A stretch of 64,000 nucleotides of DNA from Caldilineaceae bacterium (lineage in GTDB: Bacteria; Chloroflexota; Anaerolineae; Caldilineales; Caldilineaceae): contig JADLFO010000041.1 in the NCBI GenBank assembly GCA_020845455.1, positions 1 through 64,000 of the forward strand. Reading direction: 5' to 3'. The notes below the pieces were generated by a model. It was not told where the DNA came from, did not search any database, and saw nothing but the letters and a program-made list of their open reading frames with translations. This document shows, one piece after another, positions 9,688 to 18,480 of the stretch (position 1 is the first letter of the stretch; the number at the start of each line of letters is the position of its first letter). A program made the translations under genes and the position numbers.

Positions 9688-11091
9688 CTAGCCGCCGGCC
9701 ACCATAGGGATAAAGAGCGGGAACGGATCGTTGGTTATCACCAGGTCGGCGTCAAGCTCTGCTTGCGCCAGCAGGGAGGCCACGCGTGTTTCGATCTGCT
9801 CGACATCCTCCTGCGTGGCGGCTTCCTGGTGGATCGTGATCTGGCCGCCGCCCAACGCGACTAGCGCGCCGCTGTCATAGACGAGAGTCTCGACGCCGCC
9901 CTCGAGCGAATAGATCTGCAGCCGAACTTGGTCGGGGTTGCCGGCGACGATCTCCAGGCGGAAGCGGGCCGGTTGCTCTTTGGGGCCGCCGCTGGGCTTG
10001 CCGGCAGTTTTGATGGTCCCCTCACCCTCGATCTGCGCTGTGCCCGCCGCCGGGTCCACGACCAGCAGGGTAATGGTGTCGGCGTGAAGCTTTAGCTTGG
10101 TCGTGTGGATATTGGCCTGCAAGCTGCCGTGAAAGTCGGGGCTGCCGGGCAGTTGCATGGCGTTGAAGCCAAAGGTCACCTTGGGGTTCTTGGCCCCTGC
10201 GGGCGCGTTGGGGTCGATAAACCAGCCACCGCCGGTGACAAAACCCGCGCTTGGTTCGGGCGCGCTCGGCTCGAAGTCATAGACGGTGGTGTTGCCGCTG
10301 AAGCCCAGGCGCACATAGTCGACAAAGCTGAGATAGGAACCGGTCCAGCCGGAGCCGAGGCCGACTTCCAGGCCTACGACCAAGGTGTTCGGGCCAAGAC
10401 CCCAATCGTCCAGCCCGCGATCAAAGACGAAGCAGGCGGTGGGGTCGGCAGGGTCGTTGACGCCATCCACGCAGGCGCTGATGCCCATGAAGGTCCCGTC
10501 GATAAACTGGGGAACGCGCCAGAAATTACCGGCCGGTACGTTTTGAGTCACCCAGGTGTCGACCGGCACGGCAGGGCCGTTGGACGGGTAGCCGTTGTAG
10601 ACGCCTTCCCAGACCAGCAGATAGCTGTCGTTGGCGTCGGGGTCATAGACCAGCACGCGCAGCGCCGGGGTCAGGTGGCCGGGGGCGATGCTGCTGCTGT
10701 CGCGATACCAGTCGAAGCCCAGCGCGTCCAGTTGGGCGAGCAAGCCAAACCCGGCCTGCTGGACGATCTGGAAGTCGGTCTTGGGCGAGTAGCCCGCCGT
10801 CTTGGGCGGAGGACTCGCGGGGTCGGGAAGCGACTGTTCAAGCGAGCCTGCGCCGCCGTATGGGTCGGGCTGGGTCGCGGTGATCTGGCTGAGGCCGCCG
10901 TCGCGCTGATTGGCCACATGCCATTGGCCGTCTCCCGTGCCGAGGTCGGCAGGTGTGACTATCTGCACTGTATCGGCGGCCAAGGCGAGATTGCTTGTGA
11001 GCAGCAACAGCGCAAAGCCACAGACCAGGGTCAGTGTCCATCGGGTGCTATATTGGGCGGTATGCCGGATGCTAGCAAATGTCTTTCTCAT
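9688..11091 (-). CDS. Secreted protein with a post-COAP-1-like domain
   Basis: The 467-residue precursor has a signal peptide (basic MRKTFASIRHTAQYS..., hydrophobic LTLVCGFALLLLTSNLALA, likely cleavage after ALAADT). A middle region of about residues 40-280 is Trp/Asp-rich and beta-like. FVTGGGWFIDPNAPAG then opens a domain resembling the post-COAP-1 type found in secreted bacterial proteins. The C-terminus ends in PLFIPMVAGG, similar to short hydrophobic tails of other Chloroflexota exoproteins; a sorting role is speculative. GAGAGGA precedes ATG 11091. No enzymatic motif is visible. Confidence 0.78.
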   Translation of the reverse strand: MRKTFASIRHTAQYSTRWTLTLVCGFALLLLTSNLALAADTVQIVTPADLGTGDGQWHVANQRDGGLSQITATQPDPYGGAGSLEQSLPDPASPPPKTAGYSPKTDFQIVQQAGFGLLAQLDALGFDWYRDSSSIAPGHLTPALRVLVYDPDANDSYLLVWEGVYNGYPSNGPAVPVDTWVTQNVPAGNFWRVPQFIDGTFMGISACVDGVNDPADPTACFVFDRGLDDWGLGPNTLVVGLEVGLGSGWTGSYLSFVDYVRLGFSGNTTVYDFEPSAPEPSAGFVTGGGWFIDPNAPAGAKNPKVTFGFNAMQLPGSPDFHGSLQANIHTTKLKLHADTITLLVVDPAAGTAQIEGEGTIKTAGKPSGGPKEQPARFRLEIVAGNPDQVRLQIYSLEGGVETLVYDSGALVALGGGQITIHQEAATQEDVEQIETRVASLLAQAELDADLVITNDPFPLFIPMVAGG

Positions 11092-11489
11092 GCTGTCCTC
11101 TCATCGGTTGAGCGTCGTTTGCCTGTCGGCGGCTCTGCACTGCGCCGGCTGCGCTACATGCGCCAGTAGGGGAGGCAACGGCGGTTGGAGGGCGTGCAGT
11201 GGTGGGGCTGGGGACAAACGGCGCTGCAACAAAGCGACTGGGTATCGGCATCTCCGTAGACCGGTCATACAGAACCGGGTGTGAGACGCCGCACGATGAA
11301 ACGGCACGCTCCCTGTCTCGGGCGCATCCAGCGCCGAGTCAGGCAAGCGGCATAAGGAACGTTTCCACGATAGAAGGTTTTGGCGCGGAAACAATGACGC
11401 TCGATATACGAGCCGGGTACAGCGCGGGATCGATCGGTCTACTGTAGGCGCGTAGGCAAATGGTCTTGCGCCGGTCCGTTTGCCTACGC
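11092..11489. other. Non-coding gap
   Basis: This 398-bp gap lies between the start of the secreted-protein gene and the end of the class II aldolase gene. It presumably holds the secreted-protein promoter. Short frames across it have no ribosome-binding site or recognisable sequence. Apart from the hairpin at its right end nothing distinctive is seen. Confidence 0.6.
11450..11489 (-). terminator. 11-bp inverted repeat directly after the aldolase stop
   Basis: GCGTAGGCAAA (11450-11460) and TTTGCCTACGC (11479-11489) form a perfect stem with an 18-nt loop, abutting the minus-strand stop at 11490-11492. The location suggests transcript termination or 3'-end protection. No clear T-run follows. 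Confidence 0.55.
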
Positions 11490-12134
11490 TCAACCGGCGT
11501 GCGCCATCGTCCAGGCGGCCAGCAGGGCATCGCCGGCGGCGGAGGTGGTTGGCCCAAAGGCGATGATGCCGTCTTCGTGCCCGCCCATGGCAAAGACACG
11601 GCGCTCTGCGACTTCGGTCTCTGCGAAGAGGCGGCGGACTTCGGCGGCCATCTCTGGGCTGCCATAGGGGACGGCGGGGTCAGTGATGGGCAGGTTGAGC
11701 CGTGCGGCCTGCTGCCAGAGTTCGGGTGAGTGGACATGCAGCACACAGCGCAGGGCGGCATCCACGGCATAGACCGCGCCATGGGTCAACGACTCGGACG
11801 AGGGGCGGATGGGGCCGGTGGCGACGACGCGGTTGTACTCCGGCTCGCAAGCCAAGACCAGCGCATAGTGTTGGGGGGTCAGCGCGGCCAGGTGGCCGGT
11901 CTGCGTGCCGCTGATGGCAAAACGGCGTGCGTTGGGCGGCGCATCGAAGGGAGCCAGACGGCAGCTCAGGTTGCCATAGCCATAGCCGCCGTAGCGCGCC
12001 GGGTCTTGGCCGATGAGCCGCCGCGTATAAAGCGTGTCGCGCCAGCCGTTCAACTCGGCGAGGACCTCGGCGGGCAGCGCCGGGCCAGGTGTATAGACCA
12101 GGTCGAATTTGATGACGCCTTCTTGTTTTGCCAT
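11490..12134 (-). CDS. Class II aldolase/adducin-family protein
   Basis: The 214-residue protein has the zinc-dependent class II aldolase fold: GYGNLSCRL, an ISGTQTG phosphate-loop-like segment, PSSESLTHGAVY and the metal-binding HVHSPELW. Relatives act on sugar phosphates such as fuculose-1-P or methylthioribulose-1-P, or are structural. The substrate cannot be deduced. It stands alone on its strand and diverges from the MBL hydrolase gene. Confidence 0.82.
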   Translation of the reverse strand: MAKQEGVIKFDLVYTPGPALPAEVLAELNGWRDTLYTRRLIGQDPARYGGYGYGNLSCRLAPFDAPPNARRFAISGTQTGHLAALTPQHYALVLACEPEYNRVVATGPIRPSSESLTHGAVYAVDAALRCVLHVHSPELWQQAARLNLPITDPAVPYGSPEMAAEVRRLFAETEVAERRVFAMGGHEDGIIAFGPTTSAAGDALLAAWTMAHAG

Positions 12135-12233
12135 AATGGGTTGAGCCTTGGTTGCGCCCTACATGTTTGACCCGCTTGACCCTACCGTCTAGCCAAGAAT
12201 TAGTCTAGCCAAGAAGTTGCAAGGAGCAAAGAA

Positions 12234-13028
12234 ATGCATTCGTTTAACGCGTTGTCCGTGCCTGCCGGCGCGGTAGGCATCCACTGGTTTGGACAAAGCT
12301 CGTTTGCGTTGAAGGACGCAGTGGGCACAGTGGTCCAGGTGGACCCCTATTTTCCCAGCGAACGGCCCGCCGACCGTTTTATCCACGCGCAGCCGCCGCT
12401 GGACGAGACGACGCTGCCCACGGACTATGTGTTGTTGACGCACAACCACCGCGACCATACCTGGCCGGAATCGCTGCTCAAGATCCACCAGGCGTTTGGC
12501 GGCTGCCGTTTTGTGGGGCCGGTGGAGAGCATCGACAACCTGCGTGAGCACGGCATCCCCGACGACCGTTTGATGACGGTGAATGCCGGAGACACTGTGA
12601 AGCTGGGTGCGGTGACGGTGCATGTGGTGTGGGCCAAGCCGCCGCAGGGCGCGCCGCAAGACGGCATCAAGCCGCCCGATGTGCAGCATTTTGGCTTTGT
12701 GGTGGAGATCGGCGGGGTGCGCGTCTATATTTCGGGCGACCCGATCAACACCTTTGCCGAGCATGATGAACTGACGCAGCCCATCGCCAACCTGCGCCCC
12801 GACATCGGTCTGCTGACCACGCACCCCAGCGAAGGTGAGTTCCCCTTCTTCGATGGTTCGGCCAAGATGGCGCAGAAGATCGGGCTAAAGGCCGCGGTCC
12901 CGGCGCATTACCAGTGCTTTGTCAAGCGCAACTATGACCCGCAGGCGTGGGTGGCGGTTTTTCCGCAAGATGGGCCGGAGTTGATCCTGATCCCCTATAA
13001 CCGCGCCGTGGTCTATCGGGCGAGCTAG
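12234..13028 (+). CDS. Metallo-beta-lactamase-fold hydrolase (UlaG-like)
   Basis: The 264-residue protein carries the metal motif THNHRDHT (HxHxDH) after LPTDYVLL, an ISGDP motif and a later THPSEG/VPAHYQCF region with candidate metal-ligand histidines. This matches the UlaG-like branch of the MBL superfamily, which includes L-ascorbate-6-phosphate lactonase and many unassigned hydrolases. AAGGAG lies eight bases before ATG 12234. The substrate is unknown and no sugar-PTS genes are adjacent. Confidence 0.85.
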   Translation: MHSFNALSVPAGAVGIHWFGQSSFALKDAVGTVVQVDPYFPSERPADRFIHAQPPLDETTLPTDYVLLTHNHRDHTWPESLLKIHQAFGGCRFVGPVESIDNLREHGIPDDRLMTVNAGDTVKLGAVTVHVVWAKPPQGAPQDGIKPPDVQHFGFVVEIGGVRVYISGDPINTFAEHDELTQPIANLRPDIGLLTTHPSEGEFPFFDGSAKMAQKIGLKAAVPAHYQCFVKRNYDPQAWVAVFPQDGPELILIPYNRAVVYRAS

Positions 13029-13084
13029 GGAGTAGGGGCAGAGAATTTCACCGCAAAGGCCAGAGGGGAAGTGGTCAGTGATCG

Positions 13085-13112
13085 GTACGGACACGGTATA
13101 CCGTGTCCGTAC
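13085..13112. repeat. 28-bp perfect palindrome between convergent genes
   Basis: The 14-base arm GTACGGACACGGTA at 13085-13098 is followed directly by its exact reverse complement to 13112. It sits between the MBL hydrolase stop (13028) and the glycosidase-like stop (13176). Flanking TCAGTGATC and CTGATCACTGGCTACT fragments resemble intergenic repeat motifs. It could terminate transcription both ways or be a protein-binding or dispersed repeat. Confidence 0.7.
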
Positions 13113-13175
13113 GTCAGTAGCCAGAGCAGCAGAGACAGAAGAGCGTGAGCATTCATGCGCATAGTCCGCCTCTGA

Positions 13176-14225
13176 TCACTGGCTACTTTCTTCTGCCCCA
13201 CTGCCCACCTGCCTTCTCCCTGTAATCTCCTGGGCGAGCGCGAAGAACGCCTGTTTGCGCGGGGTCGATAGCTGCCAGTTGACCGGGACGGACTGATAGC
13301 CGTCCCGGTAGTTGTTTGCGCCGGGGTCAAAATAGCCCCAGGAAGCATAGCGCGACAGCGCGGCCAGGAAGTTGTTGTGGGGCCGGTCGAAGTCGAAGTG
13401 ATCGTCCTCGTTGAAGAGGATCGGCATGGGGCGATAGGCGGGCAGGGCGCGGGTCTGGTCCACCATTTCGGCGATGCGGTTGGGGTCGCGCACGCCGTTG
13501 CCGTGGAGGAGCAGGAAGTCGGAGAGGGCCGCCACGTTTTCGGTGGGGATGGCGTTGCCGCGGAAGCTGGCGCCTACCAAGAGCCGCTGCCCGTCCTGGG
13601 TCAATGTCTGGGCGTGGGCGATCAATTCGTGGACGCGCGGCGGGGTTAGGATCGGGTGTTCATAGCGTGCGACATCGCATTCGTTGTTGACCTCCAGAAG
13701 CACATGGCGATAGCCGCGACCCAAGACCCAGCGCACGACGTTTTCCAGGGCGTGGACCACCGCGGCCTCATCTGCCAACCGTTCGTCTTGGCCGAAGTAG
13801 AAGACGCCAAGGATGGCGACCATGCCCAACTCGTCCATGCGGTCGAGCACGCCCTGCATGCGCGCCAGGTAGGCTGGTTTGATCTCGCCTTGGGATGTGA
13901 AGGCGTTGTTTTCCCAAGGCTGGTCTTGGCTGTAGCCTTCGGGGCTGCCGCCCTGGAAGTTGAGGGTGAGGGCCAGCACGCCGTGGGCGCGATAGACGGG
14001 CAGCGCGTCGATGAATTCGCGCACATTGCGTTCCGGGTCCCAGACGCCGCTGTCAGGGTAGGCCCAGCGGAGACGTGTGGCGGGGTTTTCGTCGTCGAAG
14101 GTGGCCTGCACCATGCGGCTGTTGATCAACAGCCCTTCGATGGACATGCCGCGATAGCTGCGTCCTGGGTAGGTGGGCGCGCCGTCTAGATGAAAGCGCT
14201 CGCCGTGGATCGTAACGTGGGTCAT
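13176..14225 (-). CDS. Glycoside-hydrolase-like (TIM-barrel cellulase-type) protein
   Basis: From ATG 14225 (MTHVTIHGERFHLDGAPTYPG) the protein has about 349 residues and opens with the beta-rich edge common in glycosidases. The barrel-like body includes LLEVNNECD, whose NE pair matches the acid/base position of clan GH-A enzymes, and ILFNEDDHFD, a possible second acidic strand. GAGG lies about nine bases upstream of this start; an alternative start at 14258 lacks this support. Substrate and subfamily are not assignable. Confidence 0.7.
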   Translation of the reverse strand: MTHVTIHGERFHLDGAPTYPGRSYRGMSIEGLLINSRMVQATFDDENPATRLRWAYPDSGVWDPERNVREFIDALPVYRAHGVLALTLNFQGGSPEGYSQDQPWENNAFTSQGEIKPAYLARMQGVLDRMDELGMVAILGVFYFGQDERLADEAAVVHALENVVRWVLGRGYRHVLLEVNNECDVARYEHPILTPPRVHELIAHAQTLTQDGQRLLVGASFRGNAIPTENVAALSDFLLLHGNGVRDPNRIAEMVDQTRALPAYRPMPILFNEDDHFDFDRPHNNFLAALSRYASWGYFDPGANNYRDGYQSVPVNWQLSTPRKQAFFALAQEITGRRQVGSGAEESSQ

Positions 14226-14276
14226 GTTTCTGTGCCTCATTAAGGGGCTGTAGCGCAATGTCGCCGGGCAACGGCG

Positions 14277-15080
14277 CTAGGCGCGCAGGCCGCGCACCGC
14301 CCAAGCGCGCGCCACAAGCGGGATGGAGCCGTCGAGCGCAAAGGGCAATCCTGCGCAGATGCGCTCGCGCAGGGCCGCGCGGCGTTCTTCACTCAACGAG
14401 TTTACATAGCTGGGCGCAGGACCTTGACCCCCTAGAAACGGCGACCAGTAATCGTCAAAGTCTTGAAAATCGGTCGCAATATCAATGGGCCGGACTTCGA
14501 CGGCCGTCAGACCTGCGTCTTGGAACACCTGTGTCAGGGGTGCGGGTTGGCAGAGCGGAAAGCGCCGTCCTTCGTCAAGCGCGTAGGCCGCAGGGTCAAG
14601 CGCCGCGGCCGCATTCCAGAAGTGGCGCATCAGTTGCATTTTGCCGGCATAGTCCCAGACATAGACAGCGACCATGCCGCCGGCTTTGGCGGCGCGCGCC
14701 ATTTCTGCCACGGCCTGCCGCGGCTGCGAGACAAAGTTGAGCATGAGACCAGAGACCACCGCGTCATAGCTGCCGCTCTCTACCGGCAGCGCTTGCGCGT
14801 CGCCGACGTCAAACTGCGCCCGCGCATCGTGGATGCGGGCTTGGGCGAATGCGCTGTACTCCGCCGAACGGTCGATGCCTTTGACCAGGCTGGGCGCGGC
14901 GTGGCGGAGGATGGTTGCGCTGAGTGCGCCTGTGCCACAACCCACGTCCAGCCACCGGCCGCCGGGCGGCAGCGCGAGCCAGGCAAGAAACGGACGGGCG
15001 ACCAGACGGCTCCAGCGCCCCACATAGGGTTCGTAGTCGTCGCCGCTGGCCCATGCATCTTGCGGTTGGGTAGGATTCAT
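14277..15080 (-). CDS. Class I SAM-dependent methyltransferase
   Basis: The 267-residue protein has motif I LDVGCGTGALSA, motif II region GIDRSAEY, the acidic VGDAQALPVESGSYDAVVS and a C-terminal substrate-binding half. It belongs to the Methyltransf_11-type small-molecule methyltransferases. It lies 51 bp downstream of the glycosidase-like gene start on the same strand without obvious functional link. The acceptor substrate is unknown. Confidence 0.85.
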   Translation of the reverse strand: MNPTQPQDAWASGDDYEPYVGRWSRLVARPFLAWLALPPGGRWLDVGCGTGALSATILRHAAPSLVKGIDRSAEYSAFAQARIHDARAQFDVGDAQALPVESGSYDAVVSGLMLNFVSQPRQAVAEMARAAKAGGMVAVYVWDYAGKMQLMRHFWNAAAALDPAAYALDEGRRFPLCQPAPLTQVFQDAGLTAVEVRPIDIATDFQDFDDYWSPFLGGQGPAPSYVNSLSEERRAALRERICAGLPFALDGSIPLVARAWAVRGLRA

Positions 15081-15190
15081 GACGGGCGTTCCTTTGGGGG
15101 AGAACTCTGTGTCGCGCTACGAGCGCCACGGTTAGGATGCTATTATAGCACCGTTTCGATGCGCGCTTTGCCGGTCTGCCGCAACCGCGG

Positions 15191-15219
15191 TTGGCAGGCC
15201 GCGACGCGGACGGTATAAT
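15191..15219 (+). promoter_or_regulatory. Sigma70-type promoter for the DUF456 gene
   Basis: TTGGCA (15191-15196), a 17-bp spacer and a perfect TATAAT (15214-15219) lie about 85 bp upstream of the DUF456 start. No other gene intervenes. Confidence 0.7.
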
Positions 15220-15302
15220 GGCAAAGCCCTGGTTCAGCGGCCGCGACTGCGGCCGGTTGTGGACAACAGGGCAAGCGCACCGGTGACGCAAGGATGGTGA
15301 CG

Positions 15303-15821
15303 ATGACGATAGACGGACAAGCGCTGTGGGCCACGTTGGCGATGATTTTGGTCTTTATCGGGCTGGCCGGGTCGGTGATCCCGGTGCTGCCCGGCCCGTT
15401 TTTGATCTGGCTGGGCGCGTTTATCTGGGCGTGGGCCGACGGCTTTTCGCGGCTGGGCTGGGGCACGCTGACGGTGCTCGGCGTGCTGGCGCTGGTGGCG
15501 TGGGGGTCGGACCTGTTTCTGAGCACGGTGATGAGCCGCCGCGCCGGGGCCAGTTGGAAGTCGATTGTGGGCGCGATTGTGGGCGGGCTGTTCGGCGCGC
15601 TGGCGCTGGGCTGGGTTCCGCTGTTGGGCAGCATCCTGGGCGCGATCTTGGGGGCGATGGCCGGGATGTGGCTGGTCGAATATCGTGACAAGGGCAACAA
15701 CGCCCAAGCGGCGACGGCGGCGGTGCAGGCCTATATCAGCAGCATGATAGTAGCGGCGATCCTGGAGATGACGATCGCGCTGGCGATGGTCGGTATCTTC
15801 ATCTACAATGCGTATCTTTAG
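15303..15821 (+). CDS. DUF456 family membrane protein
   Basis: This small polytopic membrane protein (172 residues from ATG 15303) is composed of hydrophobic segments with the Gly-rich signature LAGSVIPVLPGPFLIWLGAF and ALGWVPLLGSILGAILGAMAG. These are diagnostic of DUF456, a widespread family of unknown function. ATG 15303 is chosen over 15294 because AAGGA is eight bases upstream of it and would abut the earlier ATG. Confidence 0.85.
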   Translation: MTIDGQALWATLAMILVFIGLAGSVIPVLPGPFLIWLGAFIWAWADGFSRLGWGTLTVLGVLALVAWGSDLFLSTVMSRRAGASWKSIVGAIVGGLFGALALGWVPLLGSILGAILGAMAGMWLVEYRDKGNNAQAATAAVQAYISSMIVAAILEMTIALAMVGIFIYNAYL

Positions 15822-15907
15822 ACGCTTGGGGCAGTCATTCCTGTTGGAGCGCTTCTGCCAAGCCCAACCCCCAACCTGCAAGCAGTTTTGCACGCATCAT
15901 AGATGTG

Positions 15908-15925
15908 CTAGAATCTATGTTCTAG
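15908..15925. promoter_or_regulatory. Palindrome overlapping the methyltransferase promoter and SD region
   Basis: CTAGAA (15908-15913) and TTCTAG (15920-15925) are inverted around six bases. The first arm overlaps a TAGAAT box (15909-15914) and the second runs into the AGGAGG at 15924-15929. This placement suits an operator or autoregulatory site for the DNA methyltransferase. No controller-protein gene is adjacent. Confidence 0.45.
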
Positions 15926-15940
15926 GAGGTGGAATCGGAT

Positions 15941-16915
15941 ATGGAACTCTATGATGCGATTGTGCTCGGCGATTGCGAGGAAGTATTGCGGTCTTGCCCG
16001 GATGACAGCGTTGATCTGATCTTCACCTCGCCACCCTATGCAGACCAGCGCCGGCATACCTATGGAGGCGTCAAGCCCAGCGAATATGTGGAGTGGTTTA
16101 CTCCCAAGGCCGAACAGTTCCTTAGAATCCTGAAGCCGACAGGTACGTTTATTCTCAATATCAAGGAACGAGTAGTAGATGGTGAGCGCCATACTTACGT
16201 TCTTGAGTTGATTATGAGAATGCGAGAATTAGGTTGGCTGTGGACGGAAGAATTTATTTGGCACAAGAAGAATTCATATCCAGGAAAATGGCCTAATCGT
16301 TTTCGCGATTCTTGGGAACGATTGTTGCAGTTCAATAAGCAACGCAATTTCTATATGAATCAAGAAGCGGTCATGGTTCCGGTTGGAGACTGGTCGAAGA
16401 GTCGCTTGAGCAGGTTGAGCGACACCGACCGGATCCGAGACGAGTCAAAAGTTGCAAGCGGTTTTGGTAAGAACGTCTCCAACTGGCTGGGCAGGAGCAA
16501 GGTTTATCCGACCAATGTGATCCATATGGCGACAGAGTGCGGTAATCGCAACCACAGTGCGGCTTTTCCGGTTGATCTTCCTGCCTGGTTTATCAAACTC
16601 TTTACCCAGGAAGAAGCTCTGGTGCTTGATCCATTTGTCGGTTCAGGAACGACAGCCGTTGCTGCTCGGGATTTAAATAGGCATTTTCTTGGCATCGATC
16701 TTGACCCCAAGTACTGTGCTATGGCGCGGGAACGATTAGGGCTAGTGCATTCAGGTGAAACTGCTTCTGATGGAGATGGGGAAGATTATACGTCTGTTGA
16801 AGTTCCGCCAATGGACATGCTGCGGCCAAGACTGTTAGAGGAAAAAGCTGAATACATGAATGGAAGCGAATCACGGGTGATTTCGTTCGCGACTTTTGTG
16901 CTCCCTCTGGTGTGA
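15941..16915 (+). CDS. Type II-style DNA methyltransferase (beta class, N4-cytosine or N6-adenine)
   Basis: The catalytic motif IV TSPPY comes first (after DDSVDLIF) and the SAM-binding motif LDPFVGSGTTAVAA comes near the C-terminus, followed by FLGIDLDPKYC. That is the order of beta-class modification enzymes. The TSPPY form is commoner in N4-cytosine enzymes, but the base cannot be fixed. AGGAGG precedes ATG 15941 by 11 bases. The gene is clearly AT-richer than its surroundings, a sign of transfer. The last 20 or so residues run over what looks like the start of a restriction-enzyme relic in another frame. The recognition sequence is unknown. Confidence 0.85.
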   Translation: MELYDAIVLGDCEEVLRSCPDDSVDLIFTSPPYADQRRHTYGGVKPSEYVEWFTPKAEQFLRILKPTGTFILNIKERVVDGERHTYVLELIMRMRELGWLWTEEFIWHKKNSYPGKWPNRFRDSWERLLQFNKQRNFYMNQEAVMVPVGDWSKSRLSRLSDTDRIRDESKVASGFGKNVSNWLGRSKVYPTNVIHMATECGNRNHSAAFPVDLPAWFIKLFTQEEALVLDPFVGSGTTAVAARDLNRHFLGIDLDPKYCAMARERLGLVHSGETASDGDGEDYTSVEVPPMDMLRPRLLEEKAEYMNGSESRVISFATFVLPLV

Positions 16916-16986
16916 TTGACTGGCATGGTGTGGTGAAGTTCAACAGCCGGAATTTCGACCTGGATCAACTCGGCGTTTCTTCATAA
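16852..16986 (+). pseudogene. Possible remnant of the cognate restriction endonuclease
   Basis: In the third plus frame the bases after the methyltransferase body encode HEWKRITGDFVRDFCAPSGV followed by [20 protein letters not shown] and a TAA at 16984. This is well-formed, protein-like sequence with no in-frame ATG, while ATG 16856 lies in the methyltransferase frame. A frameshifted, truncated N-terminus of a type II restriction enzyme is the likeliest reading, given the position directly after a modification gene. No homology search was possible. Confidence 0.35.
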
Positions 16987-17018
16987 AAACCTATCAAAGA
17001 ACTGATAGAAGGCTTCCT

Positions 17019-17684
17019 GTGCGCGCAGTGGTGTTTGTCAACGGCTTGATCCAAGACTATGCCGCGCTGCGGCCCTGGCTGCATGACGGCGATCATCTGG
17101 TCGCCGCCGACGGCGGCACGCGCCATGCGCTGGCGCTGGGCGTGCGCCCACATGTGATCGTGGGCGACCTCGACAGCCTGGACGCGGCGATTGCGGCGGA
17201 GTTGGCAGCCCAAGGCACGCAGATCGAGCGCCACCCCACGGGCAAAAATGCCACGGACCTGGAGTTAGCCATCGAGCGCGCCATCCGCGACGGCGCGCGA
17301 GAGGTTGTGGTGGTGGGCGCGTTGGGCGGGCGGCTCGATCAAACGTTGGCAAACGTGCTGATCCTGGCGCAGCGGGTCTGGCCCGCGCTGATCTCGTTGG
17401 TGGAGGGGGACCAGGTGGCGACGTTGATCCGCGGCGGCGAGACGCTGCGGCTGGGCGGCGCGCCGGGGACGACCGTGAGCCTGCTGCCGCTCACGCCGGA
17501 GGTGACCGGCATCACCTATCACGGTCTGCTCTATCCGCTGGCCGATGCGACGCTGCGGCTGGGCAGCACGCGCGCCATCAGCAACGAGGTGGCCGAGCAG
17601 CCCGCCACGGTCCACATCGACAGCGGGCTGGCGCTGGTGGTGCAGATGTTGGCGTCTACCGAGGCGCTTCCTGCGGCGCAGTAG
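17019..17684 (+). CDS. Thiamine pyrophosphokinase
   Basis: The enzyme transfers pyrophosphate from ATP to thiamine to form thiamine diphosphate. The 221-residue protein has the TPK catalytic-domain pattern: [27 protein letters not shown] and [14 protein letters not shown], followed by a C-terminal thiamine-binding beta domain ([20 protein letters not shown]). It starts at GTG 17019 with GAAGG upstream. Its 3' end overlaps the convergent Lgt-like gene by 29 bp. No thi genes are adjacent. Confidence 0.92.
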   Translation: MRAVVFVNGLIQDYAALRPWLHDGDHLVAADGGTRHALALGVRPHVIVGDLDSLDAAIAAELAAQGTQIERHPTGKNATDLELAIERAIRDGAREVVVVGALGGRLDQTLANVLILAQRVWPALISLVEGDQVATLIRGGETLRLGGAPGTTVSLLPLTPEVTGITYHGLLYPLADATLRLGSTRAISNEVAEQPATVHIDSGLALVVQMLASTEALPAAQ

Positions 17685-18435
17685 ACGCGGGTTCTTCCTG
17701 CGACTCAGGGGCCGCGCGAGGGGATGCGCTGCGCCGAGCCAGGGCGAAGCTGGCAGCCAGCGCCACGGCCAGCGCCACGATCTGGCTGCGGCGAAACGCG
17801 CCGATCAGTTCCACATTGTCGACAAAGCTGTCGGTGACCAAGCGCAGCAGGCTGTAGCCCAGAACTGCCATCAGCGTCACGCGCCCGGGCCGGGTGGTAT
17901 CACCCACGATCCACAACCCAATCGATAAGAACGCCAGACCGACCATCTGATAGAGGCCGGCAGGGTGGCGCATCTCGCCGAAATAGGCCAGCGCCCAGGG
18001 GACATCGGTCTTTGTGCCCAGGATCGCGCCGGTGGCATGGCCGGAAGCGGCGAGCAACATACCGCCCGCCAACCCACCCACTGCCAAGGCTGCGGCCACG
18101 CGCATGGGGTCGAGGGCACGGTAGATTAGATAGGCATAGCCTGCCAGCACCGCCGCCACCAGCCCCGGCCAGAATTCAAAGCCGCTGGGGCGGATGCTGA
18201 AGATCAGGATCGGTTCAGCTTGATAGATAGGCCAAAACTGGAAAACATTCCAGAGTCGGGCTACAATCAGACCCGCAGCCAGAGCAATCAGCCCGACATT
18301 CCAGAGGTCGTCGGGGTGGATGCCCAAGCGCCGCGCATAGCGTCCCCCGACATCCAGCGCCAGCATCACGGCAAAGATGGCAAGGATCGGGGCGGTGGGC
18401 AGTTGTAGAGGACCAAACGGCAGCGTGGGATACAT
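17656..18435 (-). CDS. Prolipoprotein diacylglyceryl transferase-like membrane protein
   Basis: From ATG 18435 ([12 protein letters not shown]) this is a 259-residue polytopic protein resembling Lgt in layout, with a [10 protein letters not shown] segment similar to the RHPxQLYE motif of Lgt. The Lgt signature GRxGNFxNxE is absent: the corresponding region reads [15 protein letters not shown]. The bona fide lgt of this genome is at 50380. This copy may be a divergent paralogue of another function. The frame is open to 18696, but the added residues overlap the divergent epimerase gene. Confidence 0.72.
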   Translation of the reverse strand: MYPTLPFGPLQLPTAPILAIFAVMLALDVGGRYARRLGIHPDDLWNVGLIALAAGLIVARLWNVFQFWPIYQAEPILIFSIRPSGFEFWPGLVAAVLAGYAYLIYRALDPMRVAAALAVGGLAGGMLLAASGHATGAILGTKTDVPWALAYFGEMRHPAGLYQMVGLAFLSIGLWIVGDTTRPGRVTLMAVLGYSLLRLVTDSFVDNVELIGAFRRSQIVALAVALAASFALARRSASPRAAPESQEEPASTAPQEAPR

Positions 18436-18480
18436 GGTGGCCCACTTTCGACAAACACGGAACGGAAAGGACTGGCAGCA

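Noticed and set aside
11101-11493. 130-codon minus frame in the gap before the aldolase gene
   Set aside because: There is no ribosome-binding site, the Arg/Pro/Ser-rich composition is unlike a protein and it lies across a hairpin; treated as non-coding.
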